Shown: piece after piece, positions 1-8,488 of the stretch
Numbering within the stretch: the stretch's first letter is position 1
Layout of the letters: the number at the start of each line of letters is the position of its first letter
Assembly: GCF_008014775.2 (NCBI RefSeq)
Contig: NZ_CP144914.1
Location: 992,001 to 1,056,000 of the forward strand
Source: Alkalicoccus halolimnae
GTDB taxonomy: Bacteria > Bacillota > Bacilli > Bacillales > Salisediminibacteriaceae
Reading direction: 5' to 3'
Length of the DNA stretch: 64,000 nt
Program-made: the position numbers and the translations under genes
The notes under the pieces: model-generated
What the model saw: the letters and a program-made list of their open reading frames with translations, nothing else
Told to the model about the DNA's origin: nothing
The model's database searches: none

Positions 1-2
1 TT

Positions 3-785
3 CATGGACCGAACGGCGAAGACGGCACGGTACAGGGGCTTCTCGAACTGCTGAACATTCCTTACGTTGGAAACGGCGTGCTGTCGTCTTCAGCAGGAAT
101 GGATAAAGTGATGATGAAAAACATTTACGAGCAGGCGGGTATCAGCCAGCCGGCTTACGTCTGGTATCTCCGCGGCGAGTGGGAAAAGAATGCCGAAGCG
201 GCCTACGAAAAAGTAGAAGAGAAGCTTGGCTATCCGTGCTTTGTGAAACCGGCGAACCTCGGCTCGAGTGTCGGTATCAGCAAGGCGGAAGACCGTGAAA
301 GTCTCGCGGAAGCTTTCCGAGTGGCCTTTGAATACGACCGGAAAATCATTATCGAAGAAGGCATCGACGGACGCGAAGTGGAAATCGCTGTTCTCGGTAA
401 CGACGAGCCGGAGTGTTCGGTCGTTGGAGAAATCGTTCCAGAAGCAGGATTCTATGACTATAAGGCAAAATACGAAGATGGAAGCACCGGTCTGATTATC
501 CCGGCAGAAATTACAGAAGACGAATTTGCGCGCATTAAAGAAGTGGCCGTGCAGTCTTTTAAAGCGATTGACTGCTCCGGGCTTGTTCGCGCTGATTTCT
601 TTTTGACAAAAGACGGTGGCGTCCTGATGAACGAAATCAACACGATGCCCGGCTTTACGCCTTTCAGCATGTTCCCGATGCTCTGGCAGAAGTCCGGTCT
701 CGAGTACCCGCAGCTGATCGAAAAGCTCGTCCAGCTCGGCGTGGAACGCTTTGAAGAAAAGCAGAAGATCAAGCACACATTTTAA
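3..785 (+). CDS. ddl: D-alanine--D-alanine ligase, 5' truncated by window edge
   Basis: ATP-grasp ligase that joins two D-alanines for peptidoglycan precursors in the cytoplasm. The reading frame is open from base 3 and begins inside the conserved HGPNGEDG(T)xQG motif, so the N-terminal domain lies upstream of the window; the GTG at 78 is internal. Further family signatures are a Lys in the ATP-binding loop ([12 protein letters not shown]), the REVE stretch, and the C-terminal metal-binding segment [12 protein letters not shown]. It sits 79 bp upstream of murF, the usual Bacilli order, and probably shares its transcript. Family assignment is certain; only the N-terminus is unseen. Confidence 0.95.
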   Translation, partial: HGPNGEDGTVQGLLELLNIPYVGNGVLSSSAGMDKVMMKNIYEQAGISQPAYVWYLRGEWEKNAEAAYEKVEEKLGYPCFVKPANLGSSVGISKAEDRESLAEAFRVAFEYDRKIIIEEGIDGREVEIAVLGNDEPECSVVGEIVPEAGFYDYKAKYEDGSTGLIIPAEITEDEFARIKEVAVQSFKAIDCSGLVRADFFLTKDGGVLMNEINTMPGFTPFSMFPMLWQKSGLEYPQLIEKLVQLGVERFEEKQKIKHTF

Positions 786-864
786 GGAATCTCTCAAAAG
801 GCTGACTCCTCAGTGGGGCAGCCTTCTTTTACATCATATGGATAACGAAGAAGGAGCGGATAAG

Positions 865-2223
865 ATGATCAAACGTACGCTGCAGGACATAGCGCCTTGG
901 GTGAACGGAGAAAAACTCGGGAATGCCGAAATAAGCGGAGTGTCAACAGATACGAGAACGATCCGGGAAGGCAGCCTTTTTGTCCCGATCGCAGGAGAAC
1001 ATTTCAACGGCCATGATTTTGGGGAGAAAGCCCGGGACAACGGAGCTGCTGCGGCACTCTGGGGCAAAAACCAGCCGGCGCCTCCAGCAGGATTCCCGGT
1101 CATTTATGTGGAGGATACGCTTCAGGCGCTGCAGGATCTTGCCAGAAACTACCTGGCCTCTCTGCCGGCCAGAGTCATTGGCATTACCGGCAGCAATGGC
1201 AAGACAACGACGAAGGATATGGTGGCCTCTGTACTCGGCACCACCTATAAAGTGCAGAAGACAGAGGGTAATTACAATAACCATATCGGACTTCCGCTGA
1301 CGATCCTCGGCCTCGAGGAAGATACGGAGATGGCAGTACTGGAAATGGGCATGAGCGGCCGGGGAGAAATCGAACTGCTTTCAAGCATCGCCCGGCCGCA
1401 TGCGGCTGTCATTACGAATATCGGAGAATCCCACCTGCAGGATCTCGGCTCCCGGGAGGGCATTTCCGAAGCGAAGTTTGAAATTGCGGCAGGGCTCCGC
1501 GAAAACGGCACGCTGATTATAGACGGGGAGGAGCCGCTGCTGACGAAAAAGGCAGCCTCCGCTCCGTTCCGGGTACTCACATTCGGTACCTCGGATACGA
1601 ATGATTATTACCCGGTACGATCCGAACAAAAAAAAGACGGAACGAATTTTACGATTTATAAGGAAGCAGAAGAAAGCTTCTTTATCCCGGTGCTCGGAAG
1701 CCACAATATCAACAACGCTCTCGCTGCTATCGCCGTGGCAGGCCTGTTTGAAGTGTCATATTCCTCGATCCGGAAAGGACTGGAACGGCTCCAGGTCACC
1801 GGCATGCGCACGGAACTTGTAGAGGGCAGGGACGGCGTGACGGTTATCAATGATGCTTATAATGCCAGCCCGACCTCCATGCGCGCTGCTGTAAAGCTGC
1901 TTCAGGATTTACAGGCCGACGGCAAAAAAATTGTCGTACTCGCTGATATGCTGGAGCTCGGTGAAAAAGAAGAAACGTTTCATATGGAAACCGGGAAAGA
2001 CATTGAAGCAGCTGAAATTGATTATGTCTTTACACTCGGAAGCCTCGGCAGAAAGATTGCCGAAGGAGCGGCTGTAAATTTCTCGGAGAACCGTTTACTA
2101 TCGTTCGACGATAAACAGGCGCTTATAAAAGAACTGGGAAGTCTCGTCGGCCGGGGGGACGTTGTTCTCGTGAAAGGCTCCCGCGGCATGAAGCTGGAGG
2201 AAGTCGTCCAGTCGCTGGCATAA
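865..2223 (+). CDS. murF: UDP-N-acetylmuramoyl-tripeptide--D-alanyl-D-alanine ligase MurF
   Basis: Adds the D-Ala-D-Ala dipeptide made by the upstream Ddl to UDP-MurNAc-tripeptide, the last cytoplasmic step of the monomer. The 452-residue length is normal for MurF. The Mur ligase P-loop GITGSNGKTTTKD lies near residue 107, followed by the central-domain EMGMSGRGEI and the C-terminal NDAYNASPTSM segment that binds substrate. The frame is open further upstream, but ATG 865 has AGGAG eight bases before it and the expected MIKRTLQDIA start. In many Bacilli a DEAD-box helicase follows murF; here a repeat element and an opposing gene follow instead. Confidence 0.95.
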   Translation: MIKRTLQDIAPWVNGEKLGNAEISGVSTDTRTIREGSLFVPIAGEHFNGHDFGEKARDNGAAAALWGKNQPAPPAGFPVIYVEDTLQALQDLARNYLASLPARVIGITGSNGKTTTKDMVASVLGTTYKVQKTEGNYNNHIGLPLTILGLEEDTEMAVLEMGMSGRGEIELLSSIARPHAAVITNIGESHLQDLGSREGISEAKFEIAAGLRENGTLIIDGEEPLLTKKAASAPFRVLTFGTSDTNDYYPVRSEQKKDGTNFTIYKEAEESFFIPVLGSHNINNALAAIAVAGLFEVSYSSIRKGLERLQVTGMRTELVEGRDGVTVINDAYNASPTSMRAAVKLLQDLQADGKKIVVLADMLELGEKEETFHMETGKDIEAAEIDYVFTLGSLGRKIAEGAAVNFSENRLLSFDDKQALIKELGSLVGRGDVVLVKGSRGMKLEEVVQSLA

Positions 2224-2312
2224 CGTAACCTATTGAAAGACATTTTCGCCTTCTGCATTCTAATAACAGAAAAATTAGAAATGATGAGCGTTTACGAAAC
2301 TATAAATGAAAA

Positions 2313-2659
2313 GCTGTTTTAAAGCGAGTATTTGAGAGATAAACTTATTTTTCCGAGGGAGTTTGTTGTTGATTAGTATAAGGAACTTCGCTACAGCTAT
2401 GCCGTGGAGGAGATCTCCGGGTGGGCTGCGTCCTGCGGGATCTTCCGACCTCCCTCTTTCACGCGTATGTTTCCGCTTCGTTTTAATTTGCTAATACAGA
2501 AAGCCCGCTGGTTGAACCAAGAAGATACCTAGGTAAAAACGAGTGACAGGGCAGAGACACCTGCGGAAGGCATCAAGATCCTCCCGCACGTCAGGGAAAC
2601 GCCCCCATGGAAACGAAAGCGCACGTTCATTGCTTCAATACTTTATTTTCAAGGTAGCC
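2313..2659. repeat. Family B MITE-like element, copy with 8-bp target duplication
   Basis: Fills most of the murF to 2732 gap (2224-2731), which has no gene. The left end reads GCTGTTTTAAAGC and the right end ACTTTATTTTCAAGGTAGCC, imperfect inverted ends typical of this family. The octamer AATGAAAA occurs immediately outside both ends (2305-2312 and 2660-2667). The interior (2385-2520) is a GC-rich core variant also seen at 36480-36620. No coding potential of its own. Confidence 0.7.
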
Positions 2660-2665
2660 AATGAA

Positions 2666-2702
2666 AAAGGGCTGGACCAATTGATTTTTGGTCCAGCCCT
2701 TT
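2666..2702 (-). terminator. Intrinsic terminator of the 2732-3262 gene
   Basis: A 15-bp perfect stem (arms 2666-2680 and 2688-2702; core GGGCTGGACCAA) with a 7-nt loop. On the minus strand it is followed by a T run, so it terminates the minus-strand TPR-like gene just upstream. Confidence 0.85.
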
Positions 2703-2731
2703 CTGCTTTCTTTAAACTCGTATAGTGGAAG

Positions 2732-3262
2732 TTATTTTTTCTTTTTCTTCTTCTGAAGCAGGCGTTCTTTTCTTGCAGTAAATCCGCCTACAGTTCCGTC
2801 GCGGATATCCATTTCGAGCGCTTTATCACAGACTTTGATCGCTTTTGCGTAATTCCCTTCCTGTTCATAAATAACGGCAAGGTATTTGAAAGCCGGTACT
2901 TCCGGGGGAATGAATCCCAGCAGCGAATCGCCGTGGTATTCCTTTTTATATTTTTCAATCACTTTCGGGGCGAATTTGATGCTTTCCTCAGAGAGCTCTT
3001 TACATTTTTCGATCGGAGCATCTCCGGTTGTGCTGCTCAGCACATAATAATATTCCACGGCTGCGTTATACCATTCAAAGCGGTCAAACACATCGTTTTT
3101 AGAGGCAATATAAGCGTCAAAGAGCGCTGCTTTTGCCTGCTCGTCGTCCGCGAATTTGTTCGTTTCAAACTGCTTCATCGCTTCTTCAAAGAGCTCTCCG
3201 CGGGTCGACTTTCTCTGGTGTTTGTTCGAATCATCTTTTTTTAAGAAATTAAATACTCCCAT
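2732..3262 (-). CDS. TPR-like protein, paralogue of 4832-5353
   Basis: A 176-residue soluble protein of unknown specific function. The C-terminal half has TPR-like helices (NYAKAIKVCDKALE resembles a TPR B helix), preceded by a distinctive FIPPEVPAFKYLAVIYEQ segment. It ends in a poly-lysine tail. The protein at 4832-5353 aligns along most of its length (shared FDR(F/Y)xWxNxA, KEYHxxSLLxFIPPE, RDGTxGGF), so the two are a duplicated pair around a plus-strand MscS gene. No signal peptide or membrane segment. A scaffold or protein-protein role is only inferred from TPR character. Confidence 0.75.
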   Translation of the reverse strand: MGVFNFLKKDDSNKHQRKSTRGELFEEAMKQFETNKFADDEQAKAALFDAYIASKNDVFDRFEWYNAAVEYYYVLSSTTGDAPIEKCKELSEESIKFAPKVIEKYKKEYHGDSLLGFIPPEVPAFKYLAVIYEQEGNYAKAIKVCDKALEMDIRDGTVGGFTARKERLLQKKKKKK

Positions 3263-3343
3263 TTCTGTAAACTCCTTTCCTCTTTAAGACTATAGAACCC
3301 CATTCCCTAAAAAGCCGCTTTTTAACAATACGATTTTTGTCCC

Positions 3344-3369
3344 GTTACGCAGAGGGCGAAAAAGGGTAC
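3344..3369 (+). promoter_or_regulatory. Possible sigma-B-like promoter ahead of the MscS gene
   Basis: GTTACG, 14 nt, GGGTAC resembles the Bacillus general stress consensus (GTTTAA, N12-14, GGGTAT). It lies 38 bp upstream of the 3407 start. Two mismatches in the -35 box make this weak. Confidence 0.25.
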
Positions 3370-3406
3370 AGCTATTTCTAACGGAGAAAGGAAAAGGGGG
3401 CTGGTT

Positions 3407-4318
3407 ATGACCAGGTTTATAAATTACATAACGGAGGATCCGTTTATTGCTACATTTATTATAGCGGCTGTTGGAGTAATGCTCCTGCTTGTTTTGATGC
3501 GTATATTAAAAAAGACTCTCGGGCGCTATGTAAAAGATGACGATAACTGGTACCGCACGAGAAAAGCGGTCAACGTATTTGGTTTTCTGCTGATTGCCAT
3601 CTTTCTTGCGGTGCTTTACAGCGATATGCTCGGGGGCATTACCGTAGTTCTGGGTGTCGCGAGTGCTGGGATTGCCTTTTCTCTTCGGGAAGTAATTGCA
3701 AGCATTGCCGGGTGGCTGACGATACTTGTCGGCGGCATGTTTGGTACCGGAGACCGGGTGCGTCTCGGAGGGGTGACGGGGGATGTCATCGATATCGGCG
3801 TGCTCCGGACGACAATTATGGAAACCGGCGACTGGGTGGATGCGGATTTATACAACGGACGCATTGTGAAAATTGCCAACAGTTTTGTTTTCACGTCACC
3901 GGTATACAACTACTCGACGGATTTCCCTTTCCTCTGGGACGAAATTACGCTGCCGATTAAATTCGGCAGTGATTATACGTTTACAAGAGAGATGATCCGC
4001 AGTACCGCTGAACGGGAAATCGGCATGTACAGGGAAGAGACAGAGGAGTACTGGAACAGGATGGTCAGGAAGTTTATTATTGAAGACGCCAAAACAGATC
4101 CGATGGTAACGTTGAGTGTGAATGATAACTGGGTCGAATTTACGCTGCGCTATGTGGTGGACTACAAATCGCGGAGAAAGACTAAAGACATTCTGTTTAC
4201 GAGCATTCTTGAACAGATAGAAGCAAATCCCGGTAAAACGTCCCTGACTTCCGCCAGTTTCGAACTGGCCAGTCTCCCGAGGGTGGACGTGCAGCTGTAT
4301 CAGAAAGATAAAAATTAA
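3407..4318 (+). CDS. MscS-family mechanosensitive ion channel
   Basis: A 303-residue membrane channel predicted to open under membrane tension and release solutes on hypo-osmotic shock. There are N-terminal hydrophobic helices (about 15-33, 55-72 and a pore-lining helix around 78-108 rich in Gly/Ala), then the MscS beta domain (GTGDRVRLGGVTGDVIDIG, SFVF) and a soluble C-terminal domain. It is small, like the YkuT/YhdY class. ATG follows a GGGGG Shine-Dalgarno at good spacing. It is divergent from the 2732 gene and followed by a small unknown gene. Confidence 0.88.
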   Translation: MTRFINYITEDPFIATFIIAAVGVMLLLVLMRILKKTLGRYVKDDDNWYRTRKAVNVFGFLLIAIFLAVLYSDMLGGITVVLGVASAGIAFSLREVIASIAGWLTILVGGMFGTGDRVRLGGVTGDVIDIGVLRTTIMETGDWVDADLYNGRIVKIANSFVFTSPVYNYSTDFPFLWDEITLPIKFGSDYTFTREMIRSTAEREIGMYREETEEYWNRMVRKFIIEDAKTDPMVTLSVNDNWVEFTLRYVVDYKSRRKTKDILFTSILEQIEANPGKTSLTSASFELASLPRVDVQLYQKDKN

Positions 4319-4337
4319 AGCTTTTTTGAAATGACGT

Positions 4338-4363
4338 GTTTTAACTCTTGCTCAAATGGTAAT
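4338..4363 (+). promoter_or_regulatory. Possible sigma-B-like promoter ahead of the 4404 gene
   Basis: GTTTTA, 14 nt, GGTAAT, 40 bp upstream of ATG 4404. The -35 is close to the sigma-B consensus; the -10 is weaker. Confidence 0.25.
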
Positions 4364-4403
4364 AGCAGTAGAGGAACAATTATTATTTGGAGGGATTAAC
4401 ATA

Positions 4404-4754
4404 ATGACTATTTTATATTTGAGCGATAAAGAACAAGGTTTCCAGGAAAAGAGTCTTGATAAGTATGACATCGAAACGATCCGCGGCATCGTACAGGGAC
4501 CACCGGAAGCGCTGTACCTGCCAAACAATATCGTTATCTGGAAAAACCCTAAAGCCGCTCTATTAAATCAGGAGAAAAAACTCGTTGTCCGCCACGAAGG
4601 CGAAATGGGCGATTACATTCACGGTGAGATTGCCGTAACCGGAACGGACGGCACAAAAACAATCAGCCTGTCCGATGATCAGATCGAGTACTTCAAGAAC
4701 AAGCTTGAAGAAGTGACGGTAGATGGCGAGAAAATGCTTGCAATCGATTACTAA
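4404..4754 (+). CDS. Hypothetical protein, 116 aa
   Basis: A short acidic soluble protein I do not recognise. ATG 4404 is chosen over the upstream in-frame start because GGAGGG lies ten bases before it and the MTILYLSDKEQ start reads as a normal beta strand. It shows beta-rich segments (LYLPNNIVIWKNP, KKLVVRHEGEMGDYIHGEI) and an acidic helical C-terminus. No transmembrane segment, signal peptide or catalytic motif was seen. It is a single gene ending in a strong terminator. Confidence 0.75.
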   Translation: MTILYLSDKEQGFQEKSLDKYDIETIRGIVQGPPEALYLPNNIVIWKNPKAALLNQEKKLVVRHEGEMGDYIHGEIAVTGTDGTKTISLSDDQIEYFKNKLEEVTVDGEKMLAIDY

Positions 4755-4776
4755 ACAATTTCAATAGTTTTTCTTT

Positions 4777-4818
4777 AAAAGGCCTTCATGACTTTCTTCG
4801 TCATGAAGGCCTTTTTTT
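4777..4818 (+). terminator. Bidirectional intrinsic terminator
   Basis: A stem of about 15 bp (arms 4777-4792 and 4800-4814; core AAGGCCTTCATGA) with T tracts on both strands, between the convergent genes 4404-4754 and 4832-5353. A similar AGGCxTTCATG stem closes the window at 63949-63995. Confidence 0.85.
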
Positions 4819-4831
4819 GAGGGTTTACTAT

Positions 4832-5353
4832 TTATTCAAGGGTCAGTTTTTTCTGTAATCGTTCTATCCGCCCCTGGAAGCCGCCGGGGGTGCCGTCACG
4901 CTGCTGATGGGCAGCGGCTTTCCTGCAGACGTCGATGGCCTGTTCGTAATTCCCGCTTTCTTCGTAGAGAGAGGCGAGCCGTTGGAATGCCGGAATCTCC
5001 GGAGGAATAAAATCGAGAAGAGACTCTTTATGATATTCTTTTTTATACGCTTCAATGATCTGCGGGGCAGCATCAATGCATTCACGGCAGATTTCTATGC
5101 ACCTTTCTTTCCGAACTGCGTCTTCCGGTATTCTCTGTCCGCAGTAATAGCTGATGGCAGTATTAAACCATTGATAACGGTCGAATATATAATTATGGGA
5201 AAATTCGTAGGCCGCTTCAAGAGCAGCCTGGGCCTCGACATCGTCTTTGTAACGGGCTTCAGAAAATTTCTTCATGGCGAGCTTGAATTTTCTCCGCTCG
5301 GGAGGGAGAGGGGCTTCCTCTTTTGGAATATAGGTAAATTTTAACCATCCCAT
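4832..5353 (-). CDS. TPR-like protein, paralogue of 2732-3262
   Basis: A 173-residue paralogue of the 2732 gene with the same FDRYQWFNTA, KEYHKESLLDFIPPEIPAF and RDGTPGGF landmarks. The frame is open to 5374, but ATG 5353 is preferred: it has GGAG ten bases upstream, and MGWLKF aligns with the MGVFNF start of its paralogue. TPR-type helices occupy the C-terminal half. Function unknown. The two copies have diverged, so this is not a recent duplication. Confidence 0.75.
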   Translation of the reverse strand: MGWLKFTYIPKEEAPLPPERRKFKLAMKKFSEARYKDDVEAQAALEAAYEFSHNYIFDRYQWFNTAISYYCGQRIPEDAVRKERCIEICRECIDAAPQIIEAYKKEYHKESLLDFIPPEIPAFQRLASLYEESGNYEQAIDVCRKAAAHQQRDGTPGGFQGRIERLQKKLTLE

Positions 5354-5670
5354 TTTTAACACGCTCCATTCCATAATGTAGTTGATTATTTCTCCTATTC
5401 CCGATTCCGGAAAGAATAAAGGCCTGTCCGTGTTAAAATTTGTTATTTTTAAGATTAAATAATAGTTATTCAGATAGGATTGAAGAATTCCGCTCCAGCT
5501 CTGCCGTGGAGGAGCTTTGCAGTTTCAACGTGCCTCCTGTTTTACGGTATCTTTTCACATGGAAATGACTGTTATGAAAAAAGAAAGGGTATAGAATAAG
5601 TAGTAAGAAAGAAGCAGATGGTTAGTCAGGAAGTAATCTACTATATTCTTATTAAAAGAGGGGGATAATA

Positions 5671-6660
5671 ATGACTGAAGCTAAAATGAAAGCCGTAGTG
5701 TGCAGGGAATATGGAGGGCCGGAAGTACTGGAGGTAAAAGAGGTGGACAAGCCTGTCCCGGAGGATCATGAAGTGCTCATCAAAATTCATGCAACCGTTG
5801 CGGCGCCGGCGGACTGTGCTTTTCGTAAAGGCGAGCCCGCGATGACAAAAATTTTTACAGGCATGAAAAAACCGAAGCATATTCCAGGGAGCGAAATTTC
5901 CGGCGTTATTGAAGAAGTGGGCAAAGAGGTGAAACTGTTTAAAAAAGGCGATGAAGTGTACGGATCGACCGGAACAGAATTCGGATCTAACGCTGAGTAC
6001 ATTACGTTATATGAAGGAAGTGCCCTTGCTTTGAAACCGAAAAACGTGACTTTTGGAGAAGCCGTTGCAGTAAGCGAAGGAGCCCTTACAGCTCTTCCAT
6101 TTTTAAGAGACAAAGGGAAAATTAAAAGCGGCCAGCGCGTCCTGATTAATGGAGCGGCCGGCGGCGTTGGATCCTACGCTGTACAGCTGGCTAAATATTT
6201 CGGGGCGGAAGTAACGGGGGTCTGCAGCGAAGCTAACCGGGAAAGGGTGACAGCCCTCGGTGCGGACCACGTGGTGGACTATAAAGCAGAAGATTTTACA
6301 AAGCTGGAGAAGAAATATGATATTATTTTTGATGTGGTAGGGAAAAGCTCTTTTTCAAATGCGAAACCGGCGCTCAAGCCATACGGCATTTATCTTTCTA
6401 CCGTCCCGACCCCGCTTTTGATCCAGCAGACGTTCTGGAGTTCGCGCTTTGGAAATAAACGGGCAGTCGTATCGGCTACTGGACTCAGGTCTCCGCACAA
6501 AAAGAAGCTGGACCTGCTGTTTATTAAAGATCTTGTGGAATCAGGAGAACTGAAGCCGGTAATTGACCGGGAGATGCTGCTCGAACAGATTGCGGAAGCC
6601 CACAGCTACGTAGAAACGGGCCATAAGAAGGGAAGTCTCGTTATTAAAATAGCGGACTGA
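5671..6660 (+). CDS. NAD(P)-dependent quinone-oxidoreductase-like dehydrogenase (MDR, zinc-free)
   Basis: A 329-residue medium-chain dehydrogenase/reductase of the quinone oxidoreductase branch. The N-terminal GroES-like domain (GGPEVLEVKEVDKP, PGSEISGVIEEVG) is followed by the nucleotide-binding motif GAAGGVGSYAVQLAK near residue 165. The structural and catalytic zinc cysteines are absent, as expected for this branch. It probably reduces quinones or enones with NADPH; the substrate is not evident. A GAGGGGG ribosome site precedes ATG. The DinB-like gene starts 36 bp downstream with its own ribosome site, so the pair may be co-transcribed. Confidence 0.88.
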   Translation: MTEAKMKAVVCREYGGPEVLEVKEVDKPVPEDHEVLIKIHATVAAPADCAFRKGEPAMTKIFTGMKKPKHIPGSEISGVIEEVGKEVKLFKKGDEVYGSTGTEFGSNAEYITLYEGSALALKPKNVTFGEAVAVSEGALTALPFLRDKGKIKSGQRVLINGAAGGVGSYAVQLAKYFGAEVTGVCSEANRERVTALGADHVVDYKAEDFTKLEKKYDIIFDVVGKSSFSNAKPALKPYGIYLSTVPTPLLIQQTFWSSRFGNKRAVVSATGLRSPHKKKLDLLFIKDLVESGELKPVIDREMLLEQIAEAHSYVETGHKKGSLVIKIAD

Positions 6661-6695
6661 CCGTATAATGAACAAAGAATCAAGGAGGACCACGC

Positions 6696-7172
6696 ATGCC
6701 GACAGAAACAAAAGAACTGGAAACGATAATTCCTTTTGCAGAGAAGCTGCAGGAATTGAACGAAAAAACGCTGACTACCCCGGTTCAGCCGGGAAAGTGG
6801 TCGATCCGGGAAATTATTGGGCACTTATATTACTGGGACCGCTATTTACTGGAAGCCATGATTCCTCATATGCACGAGGGCGGGGTGCTGCCGCCATTCC
6901 CGAATCCGTCCGTCTATAACAGGGCGGCGATTGCCTCGCTGGAAGGCAGAAGAGCCACCCGGATTGTAGAGGAGTTTCTTGCCGTACGCCATTCTCTCGT
7001 GGAGCACCTTGCCGGAATGGACCCGGCTGCTTCTTTCCGCCTGTCCGGAACGGAGGAAATCTATACGCCGGAGCGGATGATCAAGAAATTTGCCATGCAT
7101 GACGTCCATCACCAAAAACAAATGGAAATCTATCTGCGTGAGGGAGTGAAACGACGGTCCTCCGCTGATTGA
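6696..7172 (+). CDS. DinB-family protein
   Basis: A 158-residue four-helix-bundle protein of the DinB/YfiT superfamily. Metal-ligand positions are visible as GHLYYWDRYL (His, first site) and HDVHHQKQM (C-terminal His pair). PGKWSIREIIGHL is the classic family N-terminal segment. Members of the superfamily are often thiol-dependent transferases (bacillithiol or mycothiol users) or uncharacterised; a specific reaction cannot be assigned. It follows the 5671 dehydrogenase and is closed by a terminator. Confidence 0.85.
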   Translation: MPTETKELETIIPFAEKLQELNEKTLTTPVQPGKWSIREIIGHLYYWDRYLLEAMIPHMHEGGVLPPFPNPSVYNRAAIASLEGRRATRIVEEFLAVRHSLVEHLAGMDPAASFRLSGTEEIYTPERMIKKFAMHDVHHQKQMEIYLREGVKRRSSAD

Positions 7173-7185
7173 TAAAAGAGAGTAC

Positions 7186-7226
7186 AGAAAAGCCGGTCTG
7201 CAGTTCAGCTGTGAGCCGGCTTTTCT
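7186..7226 (+). terminator. Intrinsic terminator after the DinB-family gene
   Basis: An 11-bp stem, AGAAAAGCCGG (7186-7196) paired with CCGGCTTTTCT (7216-7226), followed by T-rich sequence. Confidence 0.75.
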
Positions 7227-7266
7227 TCTATAAAAGGAGCGTTCATATGTAATTTAACACGTATAT

Positions 7267-7330
7267 GAATCCATTTCATAAGTACTTTTCTCAGATAAAT
7301 AGATAGACATTTATAATAGTAGTTCATATA
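7267..7330. repeat. Left-end fragment of a family A element
   Basis: Begins GAATCCATTTCATAAG, the family A terminal repeat with one change, then degenerates within about 60 bp. No matching right end is present, so it is a truncated relic in the gap 7173-7593. Confidence 0.5.
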
Positions 7331-7388
7331 TAAACAAAAGCAGATGCAAGACTATTTCCTGGGTATTTCACAGTAGAATTATTATAGT

Positions 7389-7487
7389 GACTTTGAAAAT
7401 TCAGGACTTCATATAAAAGATACAAGAATAGGAATCGTCGTGCCGGAATATATGGATATCGACTCTATTGAAGATCTGCAGGAATAG
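7389..7487 (+). pseudogene. Relic of a glycine betaine ABC transporter binding protein (OpuAC-like)
   Basis: About 30 codons in one frame read DFENSGLHIKD and then IGIVVPEYMDIDSIEDLQ before TAG at 7485. The VPxYMDIDSIEDL motif is characteristic of the OpuAC/ProX substrate-binding family in Firmicutes. There is no start codon or ribosome site and the rest of the gene is missing. The match rests on a short motif. Confidence 0.45.
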
Positions 7488-7593
7488 TACTGGAGAAGCA
7501 TTTTCCGTAGGCTTTCGTTTTGGGATTGCTCCGGGGAAGCTTTCGAAGTACACTACAGGAAAGCGGTTATCCTAAAAAAAGGAAGTGATTCTA

Positions 7594-8013
7594 TTGCCTG
7601 TCGATGTTTATATCAATTTCAACGGCAACTGCCGGGAAGCGGTCGAATTTTACGCGGAAGTTTTTCAGACAGAAGAGCCGCAGTTCATGACGTTCGGTGA
7701 AGCTCCGCCCGATCCTGATTATTCCATGCCGGAAGAAGCGGACGATTTAATCATGCACACAAGACTTGTTATTGAGGGCAGTACGGTCATGTTTTCGGAT
7801 TTATTACCTTCGATGCCTTTTGAGCAGGGAAACAATATCAGCCTTGCTGTATTAAGTAAAGACGAAGCGGCGCTGCGCAGCTATTTTTCCAAACTGCAGG
7901 AAGGCGGCCGTGTGAATATGGAACTCCAGAAAACGTTCTGGAGTAACCTGTATGGCAGCGTCACCGACAAATTCGGAATTGAATGGCAGGTCAGTCACGA
8001 TAGTGAAGGCTGA
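7594..8013 (+). CDS. VOC-family protein (PhnB/glyoxalase-like)
   Basis: A 139-residue protein of the vicinal oxygen chelate superfamily, PhnB-like branch. YINFNGNCREAVEFY is the family N-terminus, and TFWSNLYGSVTDKFGIEWQV near the C-terminus the usual end. TTG 7594 is chosen over GTG 7585 because AAGGAAG sits about eight bases upstream and the product then starts MPVDVYINF as in relatives. Likely a cytoplasmic dimer; the ligand is unknown. A related protein is encoded at 20597-21031. A family A element separates this gene from the next terminator. Confidence 0.85.
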   Translation: MPVDVYINFNGNCREAVEFYAEVFQTEEPQFMTFGEAPPDPDYSMPEEADDLIMHTRLVIEGSTVMFSDLLPSMPFEQGNNISLAVLSKDEAALRSYFSKLQEGGRVNMELQKTFWSNLYGSVTDKFGIEWQVSHDSEG

Positions 8014-8056
8014 CAGAAAAGCGAATTTTAAAATAGTCCTCCTTTAAACTTTAAGC

Positions 8057-8138
8057 TTAGGACGGCCCGCCCGGAAAGCGCTCCCATGGAAACGAAAGCG
8101 TGCGTCTATCGCTTATCTACTTTATTTTCAAGGCAGCC
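8057..8138. repeat. Family B right-end fragment
   Basis: Contains the conserved GGAAAGCGCTCCCATGGAAA block and the right end ACTTTATTTTCAAGGCAGCC. A family A element inserted four bases after it. Confidence 0.6.
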
Positions 8139-8142
8139 AAAC

Positions 8143-8384
8143 GAATCCATTTCATAATATACTTTTCAATTTATAATGTGAATATTCTTATGTGAAAATC
8201 GGATGATTGAAACGGCAGACGGCGACTCCGGCGGGATGAAGCGAAGTCTGAAAATCCATTCTTCCAGTGTACAGCACTGGAAGAATTAGTTGAAGACGAG
8301 CCCCGCGGAAAGCGTCCGTCTGAAGTGGAAATCAATCACCATGTTCGGAAATCCCTTTCTTTTAGCGACTTATGAAATTGATTC
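8143..8384 (+). repeat. Family A MITE-like element, copy 1 (TSD AAAC)
   Basis: Left end GAATCCATTTCATAA (one mismatch) and right end TTATGAAATTGATTC form terminal inverted repeats. AAAC flanks both sides (8139-8142, 8385-8388) as a 4-bp target duplication. At 242 bp it lacks about 24 bp present after the left end of the 266-bp copies. The centre holds the hairpin CTTCCAGTG/CACTGGAAG. The insertion lies between the VOC gene and the terminator at 8392. Confidence 0.85.
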
Positions 8385-8391
8385 AAACTTT

Positions 8392-8435
8392 AAAACGACA
8401 GGAACCTTCTATATCAGAGGTCCTGTCGTTTTTTC
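8392..8435 (+). terminator. Intrinsic terminator, probably for the VOC gene
   Basis: A stem of about 14 bp, AAAACGACAGGAACC paired with GGTCCTGTCGTTTT, followed by T residues. Also usable for the convergent transporter gene, since A residues precede the stem. Confidence 0.8.
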
Positions 8436-8488
8436 TTTCAAAAATTTCCTGACGGGCAAGTTGAATTTCTGTAAGTATCCATGATTTT

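Noticed and set aside
2313..2659. Dispersed repeats as a CRISPR array
   Set aside because: Copies are dispersed singly over 50 kb, vary in length, have target duplications, and no cas genes are present.
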